This document shows, piece by piece, positions 26,901-34,074 of a stretch of 39,130 nt of DNA. The number at the start of each line of letters is the position of its first letter. Position 1 is the stretch's first letter. The stretch is from positions 1-39,130 of the forward strand of contig JAOQAK010000074.1 in assembly GCA_025963635.1 (NCBI GenBank), in the 5' to 3' direction. This DNA is from Ferruginibacter sp. (GTDB lineage: Bacteria; Bacteroidota; Bacteroidia; Chitinophagales; Chitinophagaceae). Both the position numbers and the translations under genes were made by a program. The notes under the pieces were generated by a model. It was not told the origin of the DNA. It saw only the letters and a program-made list of their open reading frames with translations, and ran no database searches.

Positions 26901-27420
26901 TTCCAATACGGTTTTGCTGAAGGGCGTAAATTCGCTGGAGCACTTGCTTGAAGAAACGATATTGCAGCTGCATATAAATCATCATGAATTAACAGCCGAC
27001 AAGCGCAGGGTGATTGAGAACATTCGTAATAAGGAAGATATTTTAACCGGTAAGAATATACTGGTAGTAGATGATGATGTTCGTAATTTATTTGCGCTCA
27101 CAACCGTTTTTGAACGCTATAATATTAATGTCATTACCGCGGAGAGTGGTAAAGAAGCGATCCAGATAATTAATGATGATACAATAAAAACAGATATGGT
27201 GTTGATGGATATAATGATGCCGGAAATGGATGGCTATGAAACTACCCAGAAGATAAGGCGTGAACATAAAAACAGCACATTACCGATTATCGCTGTAACC
27301 GCGAAGGCGATGAAGGGCGACCGGCAAAAATGTATAGAAGCGGGTGCGTCAGATTATATTACCAAGCCGTTAAAAATAGACCAGCTGCTTTCGTTGATGC
27401 GTGTGTGGTTTTATAAATAA
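20971..27420 (+). CDS. Giant soluble hybrid histidine kinase: HAMP array-GAF-HisKA-HATPase-three receivers
   Basis: 2149 residues, no signal peptide or membrane segment, so cytoplasmic. A degenerate HAMP-like lead (about 45-198) is followed by eleven 92-residue HAMP-pair units from residue 200 to about 1211 with no indels (EVTRVA at 200, its equivalent QVTTVA at 1120). Each unit contains VTRVAREVG, GGQA, GTWKDLTDSVN, VRNIAEVTTAVAKGDLS and LKNTINTMVDQL. A GAF domain (about 1220-1365), a coiled coil, then the kinase follow: MSHELRTPLNS with His1461, an N-box near 1575, DTGIGIP, and GGTGLGLSIS. Three receivers carry Asp1811, Asp1933 and Asp2080. The design resembles fungal group III (Nik1) osmosensor kinases. 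There is no output domain, so phosphate must go to another protein. Confidence 0.95.
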   Translation: MANHKKPKDQDVFNNNQHDTISESAPLNGGATSLKKKVPVYKPGTTHQLYNEELDARYFLNVLTEVKNGNFNVRMPIDQVGLSGKICDTLNEIILLNEKMMTEFTRAGNTIGKQGKLTQRIEVPNAKGSWSTGVDSLNALISDLVHPTIEIAHVISSVAKGNLSQEMPLEIGGHTLQGEFSRIAKEVNDMVKQLNLFSMEVTRVAREVGSEGKLGGQAKVKGVGGVWKDLTDSVNQMGSNLTAQVRNIAEVTTAVAKGDLSKKITVDVKGEILELKNTINTMVDQLNSFSSEVTRVALEVGTEGKLGGQAQVKGVAGTWKDLTDSVNQMASNLTGQVRNIAEVTTAFAKGDLSRQITVDVKGEILELKNTINTMVDQLNSFSGEVTRVAREVGSEGKLGGQAKVKGVGGVWKDLTDSVNQMASNLTGQVRNIAEVTTAVAKGDLSRKITVDVKGEILELKNTINTMVDQLNSFSSEVTRVALEVGTEGKLGGQAQVKGVAGTWKDLTDSVNGMASSLTGQVRNIAEVTTAVAKGDLSRKITVDVKGEILELKNTINTMVDQLNSFGSEVTRVAREVGSEGRLGGQADVPGVGGTWKDLTDSVNIMAGNLTSQVRNIAEVTTAVATGDLSRKIDVDVKGEILELKNTINTMVDQLRGFASEVTRVAREVGSEGKLGGQATVEGVGGVWKDLTDSVNGMASNLTGQVRNIAEVTTAVAKGDLSRKITVDVKGEILELKNTINTMVDQLNSFGSEVTRVAREVGSEGKLGGQADVPGVAGTWKDLTDSVNKMASNLTSQVRNIAEVTTAVANGDLSRKIGVDVKGEILELKNTINTMVDQLRGFASEVTRVAREVGTEGKLGGQANVPGVAGTWKDLTDSVNQMAGNLTAQVRNIAEVAIAVANGDMSKKITVDVRGEILQLKETLNTMVDQLRAFASEVTRVAREVGTDGKLGGQAFVPGVAGTWKDLTDSVNQMTGNLTAQVRNIAEVTKAVASGDLSKTVAIDVKGEILDLKNTINTMVEQLNSFAFEVTRVAREVGTEGKLGGQAEVRGVGGTWKDLTDSVNMMASNLTNQVRGIAKVVTAVATGNLKQKLAIVSRGEVAQLIDTINEMIDTLALFADQVTTVAREVGVDGRLGGQASVPGASGIWKNLTENVNQLAQNLTTQVRSISEVASAVTKGDLTRTIRVEAKGEVEALKDTINQMIANLKETTLRNQEQDWLKSNLAKFTQMLQGQKDLKTVTQRILSELAQVVKAHYGAFYILTQNEETQVVKLSLFSAYGYKSEKNIPTEFAIGEGLVGQVAFEKERIILSNVPGNYIKISSSLGRAKPTNLIILPVLFENKVKAVIELASLDTFSETHIDFLEQLTESIGIVINTIEANSRTEELLTQSQSLAGELKIQQEELSRTNDELQDKALLLVKQKNEVEDKNREVEEARKSLEEKAEQLTLTSKYKSEFLANMSHELRTPLNSLLILAQQLYENAEGNLNDKQIRYAKTIHSCGDDLIQLINDILDLSKIESGFITANISPVRFAEITAFVETTFKPISEARHLRFTIETDAKLPSSMETDVQRLNQILKNLLSNSFKFTEKGEVKLRIYEAQKNWKAGNVNLDNAKKIVAFAISDTGIGIPQEKQNIIFEAFQQAEGSTSRKYGGTGLGLSISRGLAELLGGTIELESNPSQGSTFTLFLPVVDSLSEVVSKAASDNASTYQQFQLGPDATEIDTLLNSIRVTNEGAESKSLGIVNEMINDTGDDRTNILPTDKVLLIVEDDLRFGKIIIEKAHENNLKAIVAVSYIDVFDFVNRFTPIAITLDVKLPDTSGWKVLDLLRNDLNYRHIPIHLISGEENRSLALKRGARSFLLKPLDSESLNELFEDIVSFNDKEIKNILVVEDNELESSQIAKMLESDTMRVRIAETGTEAIEQLSSSDFDCIILDYTLPDITGTDLVNKVSGIKKKLTPLIVYSAKDFNKNELSLLNRTSNTVLLKGVNSLEHLLEETILQLHINHHELTADKRRVIENIRNKEDILTGKNILVVDDDVRNLFALTTVFERYNINVITAESGKEAIQIINDDTIKTDMVLMDIMMPEMDGYETTQKIRREHKNSTLPIIAVTAKAMKGDRQKCIEAGASDYITKPLKIDQLLSLMRVWFYK
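21568..24605 (+). repeat. Eleven in-frame 276-bp tandem repeats (HAMP array)
   Basis: The coding repeat has a constant period of 276 bp. Units 1-2 resemble units 3-4 most closely (AKVKGVGGVW and AQVKGVAGTW alternate). Units 5-6 resemble 7-8 (NSFGSEV and RGFASEV alternate). Units 9-11 diverge progressively. The array appears to have grown by two-unit (552-bp) duplications. Confidence 0.9.
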
Positions 27421-27430
27421 ATTTAGCGTC

Positions 27431-27479
27431 AATGGTGAATGGGCAATGGTGAGTCGTCAATGGTGAATGGTGAATTGGT
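27431..27479. repeat. Tandem 7-bp repeats, AATGGTG type
   Basis: Seven-base units AATGGTG, AATGGGC, AATGGTG, AGTCGTC, AATGGTG, AATGGTG, AATTGGT, starting 11 bp after the hybrid kinase stop. It contains GTGAATGGTGAATTG, which recurs inverted near 27665-27679. Confidence 0.85.
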
Positions 27480-27546
27480 CGATGTGCAATGGGCATTATT
27501 AATCAATATCGTTTACTAAGCACCGTTATTCGCTTTGTTGCCCATT

Positions 27547-27582
27547 GCTTCAAATGTACAAGGGAGTGACACAACGATGTTG
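27547..27582. repeat. Dispersed intergenic repeat, copy B
   Basis: The reverse complement matches 11407-11442 at 33 of 36 positions. Similarity continues weakly to about 27529. It lies between inverted 7-bp repeat clusters. The rest of 27421-27719 shows no gene. Confidence 0.8.
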
Positions 27583-27664
27583 AATTGAAAAACAAATGCC
27601 GGTAAACAATAAATTTTTAAATAAAACGATAGCGAACAGGGAATCGCCGGATTTCGGCATTGAC

Positions 27665-27679
27665 AATTCACCATTCACG
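27665..27679. repeat. Short inverted heptamer cluster, ATTCACC type
   Basis: ATTCACC then ATTCACG. Together with preceding bases this is the inverted counterpart of GTGAATGGTGAATTG in the 27431-27479 array, about 200 bp away. Confidence 0.7.
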
Positions 27680-27719
27680 AATTGGGAGATTATTTTAGTA
27701 TTGACATAACACAAAATCA

Positions 27720-28985
27720 ATGCATCAGAAAATTCTTTTGGTAGATGACAGAGAAGATAACCTGCTTTCAATGGAAGCGATACTGGAAACGGAAGGCTAT
27801 CAATTTGTGAAAGCCAACTCTGGCCGGCAGGCCTTAAAAATATTGCTGGCAGAATTTGATTTTGCGCTTATCCTGATGGATGTGGAAATGCCCAACCTCA
27901 ATGGGTTTGAAACAGCCGCCCTGATCTATGAAAGAGAAAAATTAAAACACATACCCATTATTTTTATTACCGCCCATACCTATGGTGAAGAAAACATTTT
28001 TAAAGGATTTCGTACTGGTGCGGTAGACTATATTTATAAACCGATCAACCCGGAACTACTGAGAGTTAAAGTGGCGGTGTTTATTGATCTGTACAAAAAA
28101 AATTACCAGTTGGTTTTGCAGGAAAAAAAGTTGATTGCCATTAACAAGAGCCTTCAAAACGAAATTAATGACCGTAAGGCATCTGAAGAAAAGATTATTG
28201 AACTGAATAAACAATTGCTGAATAATATTGATGGCTTAGAAAAAGCAAACAAGGAACTGGACAGGTTTGCCTTTATGGCTTCGCACGATTTGCAGGAACC
28301 ATTGCGGAAAATCCGCACCTTTAGTGATCGCTTGTTTATCAAGTATAAAGACCAGCTTGACAGTGATGGGATCATGAATATCAACCGGATTCAAAGCGCC
28401 GCTACCAGGATGCAGGAACTGATAAAAGATATTCTTACTTTTTCGAAATTATCTGTTCAGAATGAATCTTTTGTAAAAGCCGATCTGAAGTTATTGGTGC
28501 AGGAAGTACTGGAAGATCTTCAACTTACGGTGCTGGAAAAAAAGGCTTGTATCGAGCTGGGGGCACTCCCAACATTATTTGTTAACCCCGGGTTGATCAA
28601 ACCGCTTTTCTTTAACCTGATATCCAATGCACTTAAATATTCGCGGAAAGATCAGCCGCTTGTTATAAAAATTTACCCGGAATATGTTCACAATGATCAA
28701 TCATTTCAGCATTCCGCCGCTATGAATTTTTGCCGCATCTATGTTAAAGACAATGGTATCGGCTTTGATCAACAATATGCGGAACAGATCTTTGAAATGT
28801 TTCAAAGGCTTCACACGCAAACAGAATATGAAGGCACCGGTATTGGACTGGCGCTTTGCAAACAAATCGTTGAAAAACACAAAGGGTTTATTAGTGCATT
28901 AAGCAAGGTGAACGAGGGTACCACATTTATAGTGTCCCTGCCACTACAGCAACCCGTGAAAGAAAAATCATTGAATGGAGTGTAA
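27720..28985 (+). CDS. Receiver-histidine kinase (REC-HisKA-HATPase)
   Basis: 421 residues, cytoplasmic. An N-terminal receiver (about 3-122) has DD at 9-10, phosphoacceptor Asp54 in LMDVEMPN, and Lys107 in YKPI. A coiled coil (about 125-182) leads to the His box ASHDLQEPLRKI with His189. The ATPase domain has NLISNALKY, DNGIGFD and GTGIGLALCKQI. All kinase boxes are intact. With the receiver at the front, its activity is probably set by a phosphate signal from another kinase, plausibly the giant hybrid kinase 300 bp upstream (inference). Related kinases sit in bacteriophytochrome-like and Rcp1-type relays. No output domain. Confidence 0.93.
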   Translation: MHQKILLVDDREDNLLSMEAILETEGYQFVKANSGRQALKILLAEFDFALILMDVEMPNLNGFETAALIYEREKLKHIPIIFITAHTYGEENIFKGFRTGAVDYIYKPINPELLRVKVAVFIDLYKKNYQLVLQEKKLIAINKSLQNEINDRKASEEKIIELNKQLLNNIDGLEKANKELDRFAFMASHDLQEPLRKIRTFSDRLFIKYKDQLDSDGIMNINRIQSAATRMQELIKDILTFSKLSVQNESFVKADLKLLVQEVLEDLQLTVLEKKACIELGALPTLFVNPGLIKPLFFNLISNALKYSRKDQPLVIKIYPEYVHNDQSFQHSAAMNFCRIYVKDNGIGFDQQYAEQIFEMFQRLHTQTEYEGTGIGLALCKQIVEKHKGFISALSKVNEGTTFIVSLPLQQPVKEKSLNGV

Positions 28986-29207
28986 ATCCCGCTGACGTTA
29001 TCTGACGTTTTTTAATTTTTTTTTATATTCCGGGAATGCGCTGACTTCCCGGGAAGATTTTAGTATTCGTTTTGGAACGTTTTGCCTTATTTTCGTGGTG
29101 AAGTTTTATTCAGATATCTTATACTTCTAAAGCATTTAGTAAGCTATAGCGTTAATATATCTTAAATTAATGCCACGTTTGCCCATTTTCATTAACTTAC
29201 CTTAACT

Positions 29208-29612
29208 ATGTCACAAAGAAATCGATCCATTTTGCTGGCTGATGATGACCCGGAAGACCTGGAATTACTGGAAGAAGCTATATTGTCTATTGAGCCTGGT
29301 GCAATCGTGAAGCATTTTTACAATGGAAGGGAAGTAATAGATTTCCTTCGGGAATGCAGTGATTCCGAGCTTCCCTGTTTGATCATCCTGGATTACAATA
29401 TGCCACAAATGACCGGTGCTGAACTGTTGACCAGCCTCGGTGATGACAACCGGTATAAAACGATTCCTAAAATGGTTTTAAGTACCTCCAACGCTGAAGC
29501 ACATATTAAACTGTGCCTGAAAAACGGTGCTACAGACTATTTCGTAAAGCCATTTGACATGAAAGAATTACAGAAACTGGCGGGAAAGATGCTTTCTGTT
29601 TGTAATTTATAA
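29208..29612 (+). CDS. Single-domain response regulator (Rcp1-like)
   Basis: 134 residues, receiver only. Acidic residues DDD at 12-14, phosphoacceptor Asp62 in IILDYNMPQM, Ser/Thr near 92 in VLSTSNAE, and Lys114 in VKPF are all present. Rcp1-type regulators pass phosphate between kinases or bind targets directly. It follows the receiver-kinase by 222 bp and converges tail-to-tail with the PAS kinase, with one base between the stop codons. It may connect those kinases (inference). Confidence 0.92.
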   Translation: MSQRNRSILLADDDPEDLELLEEAILSIEPGAIVKHFYNGREVIDFLRECSDSELPCLIILDYNMPQMTGAELLTSLGDDNRYKTIPKMVLSTSNAEAHIKLCLKNGATDYFVKPFDMKELQKLAGKMLSVCNL

Positions 29613-29613
29613 A

Positions 29614-31362
29614 TTAATCACTAATTGGTAAGTAAATATCAAATCTTGCCCCTTCATTTTCTTTTGCGGTTGCACTAATAAATCCACTGTGATTTTGCAC
29701 TATTTTCTTGCAAATAGCCAATCCTATTCCTGAGCCTTCATAGCTCAATTGATTGTTTAAGCGCTGAAAAATTTCAAATATTTTTTCTGCATGCATGGCA
29801 TCAAAGCCAATACCGTTATCAGCTACTGATATTTTATAATAATTCGCCTTATTATCAAGTTCATTGATTTTTACATCCTTGCCGCTCACTTGCTCGCTGC
29901 TGATCGTAATGATACTAGTGCGTTCGGGATGTTTGTATTTTATCGCGTTCACAATAAGGTTATCCATTAATTGCCTTAATTGAAAAGGTATGCCCTGTAT
30001 CATGGGGAGAAGTGCTACTTCGATTTGAATGCCTTTATCTTCTATGATGTCTTTATGCAACACGATCACTTCTTCCACTATTTCATTGAGATCTGTTTCT
30101 TCAAAATTCTCTATCGCAGAATTGGTTCTTGAATAGGCAATCAACGCTTCAATCAGGTGCGACATGCGCTTGACGGCGGAAATAGAACGACGCAGATATT
30201 CTTTTGATTTTTCGTCGAGCTGGATGGCAGGATTTTCAGCAATGAAATTATTATAAAAGCTGATCTTTCGTAAAGGCTCCTTCATGTCGTGAGACGAAGC
30301 ATAAGTAAATTGCTCAAGCTCTTTGTTTTGAAACTCCAGTTGTTTGGAGTATTCCATCAGTTTGTCTTCTGCTGCCTTTCGTTCTGTGAGGTCCCGGGTT
30401 ACTTTGGAAAAACCAACAATATTATTCTCCGCATCGTGCAGTGCAGTGATAACAATACTGCCCCAAAACCTGCTGCCATCTTTTCTTCTTCGCCAGCCTT
30501 CGTGTATCGCTTTTCCTTTTTCTTTTGCTAAGGCAAGCAACTTTTCAGGAAAGCCCCGCTTCCTGTCGTCTTCCAGGTAAAATACTTTAAAGCTTTTACC
30601 AACAATTTCTTCCTCCTTATAGCCTTTAATGTTTTCAGCGCCTTTATTCCAGTTTTGAATAATCCCTTCCTCGTTTAAAAGCACAATTGCATAATCCTCC
30701 ACCTCTTCAATCATTTTGTGGTACTTTTCTTCACTCTTTTTCAAGTCTTCATTCCTGCGCTCCAGGTCATGCGTTCTTCTTGCCACCATCCTTTCAAGGG
30801 ATTCGGTTAGCACATGCAATTCCTTTTTCCCGTCACGGAACGTTTGCTTAGATTGGTTCGTTGCAGCGATATCAATGAGCATATTAACAGCGCTGGCAAT
30901 ATGATCATTTTCGTCCAATATCAATTCGGCATCCGTGGCATCTTTTAGCACCGATAAAGGCGGTTTTTGTTCTGTACTGTTTACTGTAAAACTTCGTATG
31001 TGCACAAACTTCTCGTTTTGGTAATAAACATCCGAGCTAATTTGTGCCACCCTTGCAGAGCCGTCCTTGCAGCGAAGCACAGCCTCATAACCGATGAGTG
31101 TTTCGTTGTGATTTAATCGCTTTAATATGTTGTTGATTTTATCCCGGTCTGTGTGAAATGAAGAAATGTGATGGCCGATATATTCTGATGCTTCATATCC
31201 AAGCATGCCCAGTTCAGTCTTGTTAGCCCAAATAATAATGCCATCGGCATTCAGCCAATGAACACCAATCGGCGCATTCTCCACATACTCCTGCAGCCTG
31301 AGTATTTCTTCTTCCTCCACGGATAAAGAAGATAAATTTTTCAAAGCGTCATATTGCTCCAT
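29614..31362 (-). CDS. PAS-PAS histidine kinase, soluble
   Basis: 582 residues with no membrane segment. The first PAS domain is at about 20-130 (PIGVHWLNADGIIIWANKTE), a coiled-coil linker at about 170-215, the second PAS at about 212-330 (AIVLLNEEGIIQNWNKGAE, with a PAC-like end GFSKVTRDLTERKAAE). The His box SSHDMKEPLRKI has His358. The ATPase has DNLIVNAIKY, DNGIGFD and GSGIGLAICKKI. The ligand or cofactor of the PAS domains cannot be read from the sequence. It shares the phytochrome-type His box (SHDMKEPLRK) with the receiver-kinase upstream, which supports a common relay. It is transcribed towards the single-domain regulator. Confidence 0.93.
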   Translation of the reverse strand: MEQYDALKNLSSLSVEEEEILRLQEYVENAPIGVHWLNADGIIIWANKTELGMLGYEASEYIGHHISSFHTDRDKINNILKRLNHNETLIGYEAVLRCKDGSARVAQISSDVYYQNEKFVHIRSFTVNSTEQKPPLSVLKDATDAELILDENDHIASAVNMLIDIAATNQSKQTFRDGKKELHVLTESLERMVARRTHDLERRNEDLKKSEEKYHKMIEEVEDYAIVLLNEEGIIQNWNKGAENIKGYKEEEIVGKSFKVFYLEDDRKRGFPEKLLALAKEKGKAIHEGWRRRKDGSRFWGSIVITALHDAENNIVGFSKVTRDLTERKAAEDKLMEYSKQLEFQNKELEQFTYASSHDMKEPLRKISFYNNFIAENPAIQLDEKSKEYLRRSISAVKRMSHLIEALIAYSRTNSAIENFEETDLNEIVEEVIVLHKDIIEDKGIQIEVALLPMIQGIPFQLRQLMDNLIVNAIKYKHPERTSIITISSEQVSGKDVKINELDNKANYYKISVADNGIGFDAMHAEKIFEIFQRLNNQLSYEGSGIGLAICKKIVQNHSGFISATAKENEGARFDIYLPISD

Positions 31363-31694
31363 GTTTTTTATTAAAGTATGCTAAAATTAAACAAAATATA
31401 TTCCAAACGCACTTGTTGGTACGGTTGTATTGAGTAACTCTTTTTGTAGAATTTTTATTGTTAAAATGAACATTTAATCAGACGGGATCCCGTTGCAAGT
31501 ACATAATACGGATGGTTCTGGTGGAATAAAAAGCCATGTTTTCCCTAACCTTCCGGCAATTCGATTGTTTTTATTCAATCCGCAATAAAAGTTAATCCTT
31601 TAACAGTCCATTTGCATAAAATCTCAGAAAGTCCTCAGAATGTGCGGGTAATCTTGTACATCGAATTTAATCACGCTTTAAATCTTATAAAAAT
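31363..31694. promoter_or_regulatory. Divergent intergenic region with TCAGAA direct repeats
   Basis: 332 bp between divergent genes, no coding frame. TCAGAA occurs at 31624-31629 and 31635-31640, exactly 11 bp apart. That is one helical turn, as in sites bound by OmpR-family dimers, and about 55 bp before the protease start. An OmpR-type regulator is encoded just after the protease. Confidence 0.4.
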
Positions 31695-33221
31695 ATGACA
31701 ACAAAACAATGGGTAGGTGTAATACTCGTAAGTGCCACCACTTCAGTAGCAAGTTTTTGGGGTGCCGGCAAATACAAAGACGCCAATGACAGAGCGGGCA
31801 ACCCGGTTACCACCAGTTTCAACCATGCCGATGGCAGGTATGCCGGTTTTAACGGAAACGACAATACTGTTCCGTTGGTTGATTTTGAAATGCCGGCAAC
31901 AAAGGCTGCTCCGGCCGTTGTGCATATCCGTACGCTTACCAAGGCAAAACAGGTATCCCGGAATTCGCTGCCCGAGGATAATCCTTTGAAGGATTTTTTT
32001 GGTGACGGATTTGGTGATATGTTTGGCGGAAGAGGAAATGCGTTTCAGTCTCCTGAACAAAGGGCTTCCGGTTCAGGGGTAATTATTAGCGCAGACGGTT
32101 ACATCGTAACCAATAACCACGTCGTTGACGGGGCCGATGAATTAACCGTTACCTTAAATAATAAAAGAGATTTCAAAGCCAAAGTTGTGGGCAGAGATGC
32201 AAGCAGCGATCTGGCGGTATTGAAAATTGACGGAAATAATCTCCCGTTTTTATCCTTTGCCAACTCCGATAAAGTTCACCTGGGGCAGTGGGTGTTAGCA
32301 ATCGGCTACCCATTGGATCTTGAAACAACCGTAACATCCGGTATCGTTAGCGCCAAGTCGAGAAGCATCGGTATTAATAGTCGCCAGAGCAAGAACCCGC
32401 TTGAATCCTTTATCCAGACAGATGCGGCAATTAACCCGGGTAACAGCGGAGGAGCATTGGTAAATACATCCGGCGAAGTGGTAGGCATAAACAGTGCGAT
32501 AGCCTCCCCTACAGGTTCTTATGCCGGGTATGGCTACGCAATTCCTTCCAACCTTGTTCAAAAAGTGGTAACCGACATCATGAAGTTTGGCAGCAGCAAA
32601 AGAGCATACCTGGGCATCATGTTCGGCAGTGACCAGATGAATGAAGCTGACCGTAAAAAGAACAATATAGGTGAAGGGGATGGCGTGTTTGTAATGGATG
32701 TTGCGAAGGAAAGTGCGGCAGCCGCTGCCGGCATCCAGAAAGGCGATTTTGTAAGAAAGATAAATGATGAGGAGGTAAGCACCGGTACAGAAATGGTAGA
32801 AAAGATTTCAGTAATGCGCCCCGGGGATAAAGTGAAAGTAGCCTTTGTTCATAATGGTACTGAAAAAACAGCAACAGTTACCCTAAAAGACAATGCAGGA
32901 AATTATGAAAGTTTGAAACAACAGGTAATTCAGCAGCTGGGCGCCTCTTTTGAAAATCTTGATAAAAATACTGCTGCGAAATTGCATTTGCAGGGTGGTG
33001 TTATTGTGAAAAATTTGGCGCAGGGAATTCTCACAGATCAAACAAGGATAAAGGAAGGTTTCATCATTACTAAAGTGAATGGCAATGCGGTTAACTCCGT
33101 TGAAGGATTGAATGATGCGATAAAGAATGCAGGAAACAGCGCGGTGATCACAGGTGTTTATCCTGAACAGCCTCAAACCGCTTACCAATATGCTTTAAAC
33201 GATTTGAATAGTGCAGAGTAG
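31695..33221 (+). CDS. DegP/HtrA-type periplasmic serine protease
   Basis: 508 residues. Trypsin-like protease and chaperone that degrades misfolded envelope proteins. An N-terminal hydrophobic signal or anchor (about 6-24) is followed by a linker and the Gly/Phe-rich LA-loop region (DFFGDGFGDMFGGRG). The triad is His142 in TNNHVVDG, Asp172 in SSDLAVLKI, and Ser251 in NPGNSGGALV. Two PDZ domains follow (about 300-390, with GVFVMDV and GDFVRKIND; and about 410-500, with GGVIVKNL and GFIITKVNG). A strong terminator follows, so it is probably monocistronic, but the two-component pair behind it may control it. Confidence 0.96.
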   Translation: MTTKQWVGVILVSATTSVASFWGAGKYKDANDRAGNPVTTSFNHADGRYAGFNGNDNTVPLVDFEMPATKAAPAVVHIRTLTKAKQVSRNSLPEDNPLKDFFGDGFGDMFGGRGNAFQSPEQRASGSGVIISADGYIVTNNHVVDGADELTVTLNNKRDFKAKVVGRDASSDLAVLKIDGNNLPFLSFANSDKVHLGQWVLAIGYPLDLETTVTSGIVSAKSRSIGINSRQSKNPLESFIQTDAAINPGNSGGALVNTSGEVVGINSAIASPTGSYAGYGYAIPSNLVQKVVTDIMKFGSSKRAYLGIMFGSDQMNEADRKKNNIGEGDGVFVMDVAKESAAAAAGIQKGDFVRKINDEEVSTGTEMVEKISVMRPGDKVKVAFVHNGTEKTATVTLKDNAGNYESLKQQVIQQLGASFENLDKNTAAKLHLQGGVIVKNLAQGILTDQTRIKEGFIITKVNGNAVNSVEGLNDAIKNAGNSAVITGVYPEQPQTAYQYALNDLNSAE

Positions 33222-33260
33222 CGGTTTTGTTTTAAGTTTGGTTTGATTACAGTTTGGAAG

Positions 33261-33284
33261 GCCCACCTTTTCGGTGGGCTTTTT
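33261..33284 (+). terminator. Terminator after the DegP-type protease
   Basis: Stem GCCCACC / GGTGGGC with a TTTTC loop, followed by TTTTTATT. Confidence 0.9.
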
Positions 33285-33372
33285 ATTAGAGGGAGCGAGC
33301 ATGTTTGGAAACCTACATATTCTGCAATGATGGATGCCGAACGGCTTGCAAATAAGCATTATTTTTATGAGT

Positions 33373-34050
33373 ATGAAAATTCTTATCATTGAAGATGAGC
33401 CCGCACTGCAGGCCTCCATACAGAAGTACCTGGAGCATCAGGGGTTTGTTTGTGAAGCGGTGGGCGATTTTAAAAAAGGGAAGGAGAAGATCAATGCCTT
33501 TAATTATGATTGCGTGGTCGTGGACATTGGTTTGCCTTTTGGCAGCGGCTTGGATATCGTTAAGGAATTGAAGGAGATTGAATCAACAACAGGCATTATT
33601 ATAATTTCGGCCCGCAATTCACTGGAGGATAAGCTACAGGGCCTTGAGACCGGTTCAGATGATTATCTTACCAAGCCCTTTCATTTGTCTGAATTGAATG
33701 CCCGCATCAATGCAATTATCCGCCGAAAAAGTTTTGGCGGAAGTAAAACGATCTCTTTCAACGAGATAAAGTTGTATGTTGATGCAATGCGGGTTACAGT
33801 GAATGAAAAAACAATTGATCTTACGGATAAGGAATACCAACTGCTGGAATATTTTATTGTTAATCAACGCAGGGTGCTTACCAAGGCTGCTATAGCCGAA
33901 CATATCTGGGGCGATGAATATGACCAGGTGAGCAACTATGATTTTATTTATACGCATATCAAAAATCTTCGAAAAAAATTGATGGATGCCGGCGCAGCCG
34001 ATTATATCAAAACAGTTTACGGAACAGGCTATCGTTTTACTGATATTTAA
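33373..34050 (+). CDS. OmpR/PhoB-family response regulator
   Basis: 226 residues from ATG 33373 (MKILIIEDEPALQ). The receiver has ED at 7-8, Asp51 in VVVDIGLP, and Lys101 in TKPF. The C-terminal winged-helix DNA-binding domain (about 130-225) has LTDKEYQLLEYF, SNYDFIYTHIKNLRKKL and VYGTGYRF. It is of the CusR/CopR type by order and length. In-frame ATGs at 33334 and 33367 would add residues that do not belong to the receiver fold. The sensor kinase follows after 24 bp, so the two form one operon. Candidate sites are the TCAGAA repeats upstream of the protease (inference). Confidence 0.94.
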   Translation: MKILIIEDEPALQASIQKYLEHQGFVCEAVGDFKKGKEKINAFNYDCVVVDIGLPFGSGLDIVKELKEIESTTGIIIISARNSLEDKLQGLETGSDDYLTKPFHLSELNARINAIIRRKSFGGSKTISFNEIKLYVDAMRVTVNEKTIDLTDKEYQLLEYFIVNQRRVLTKAAIAEHIWGDEYDQVSNYDFIYTHIKNLRKKLMDAGAADYIKTVYGTGYRFTDI

Positions 34051-34074
34051 GATGACTATAATTTTTACAATATC

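Noticed and set aside
33334..33372. Upstream starts of the OmpR-type regulator
   Set aside because: The receiver fold begins at MKILIIEDE (33373); the extra residues match nothing in the family.
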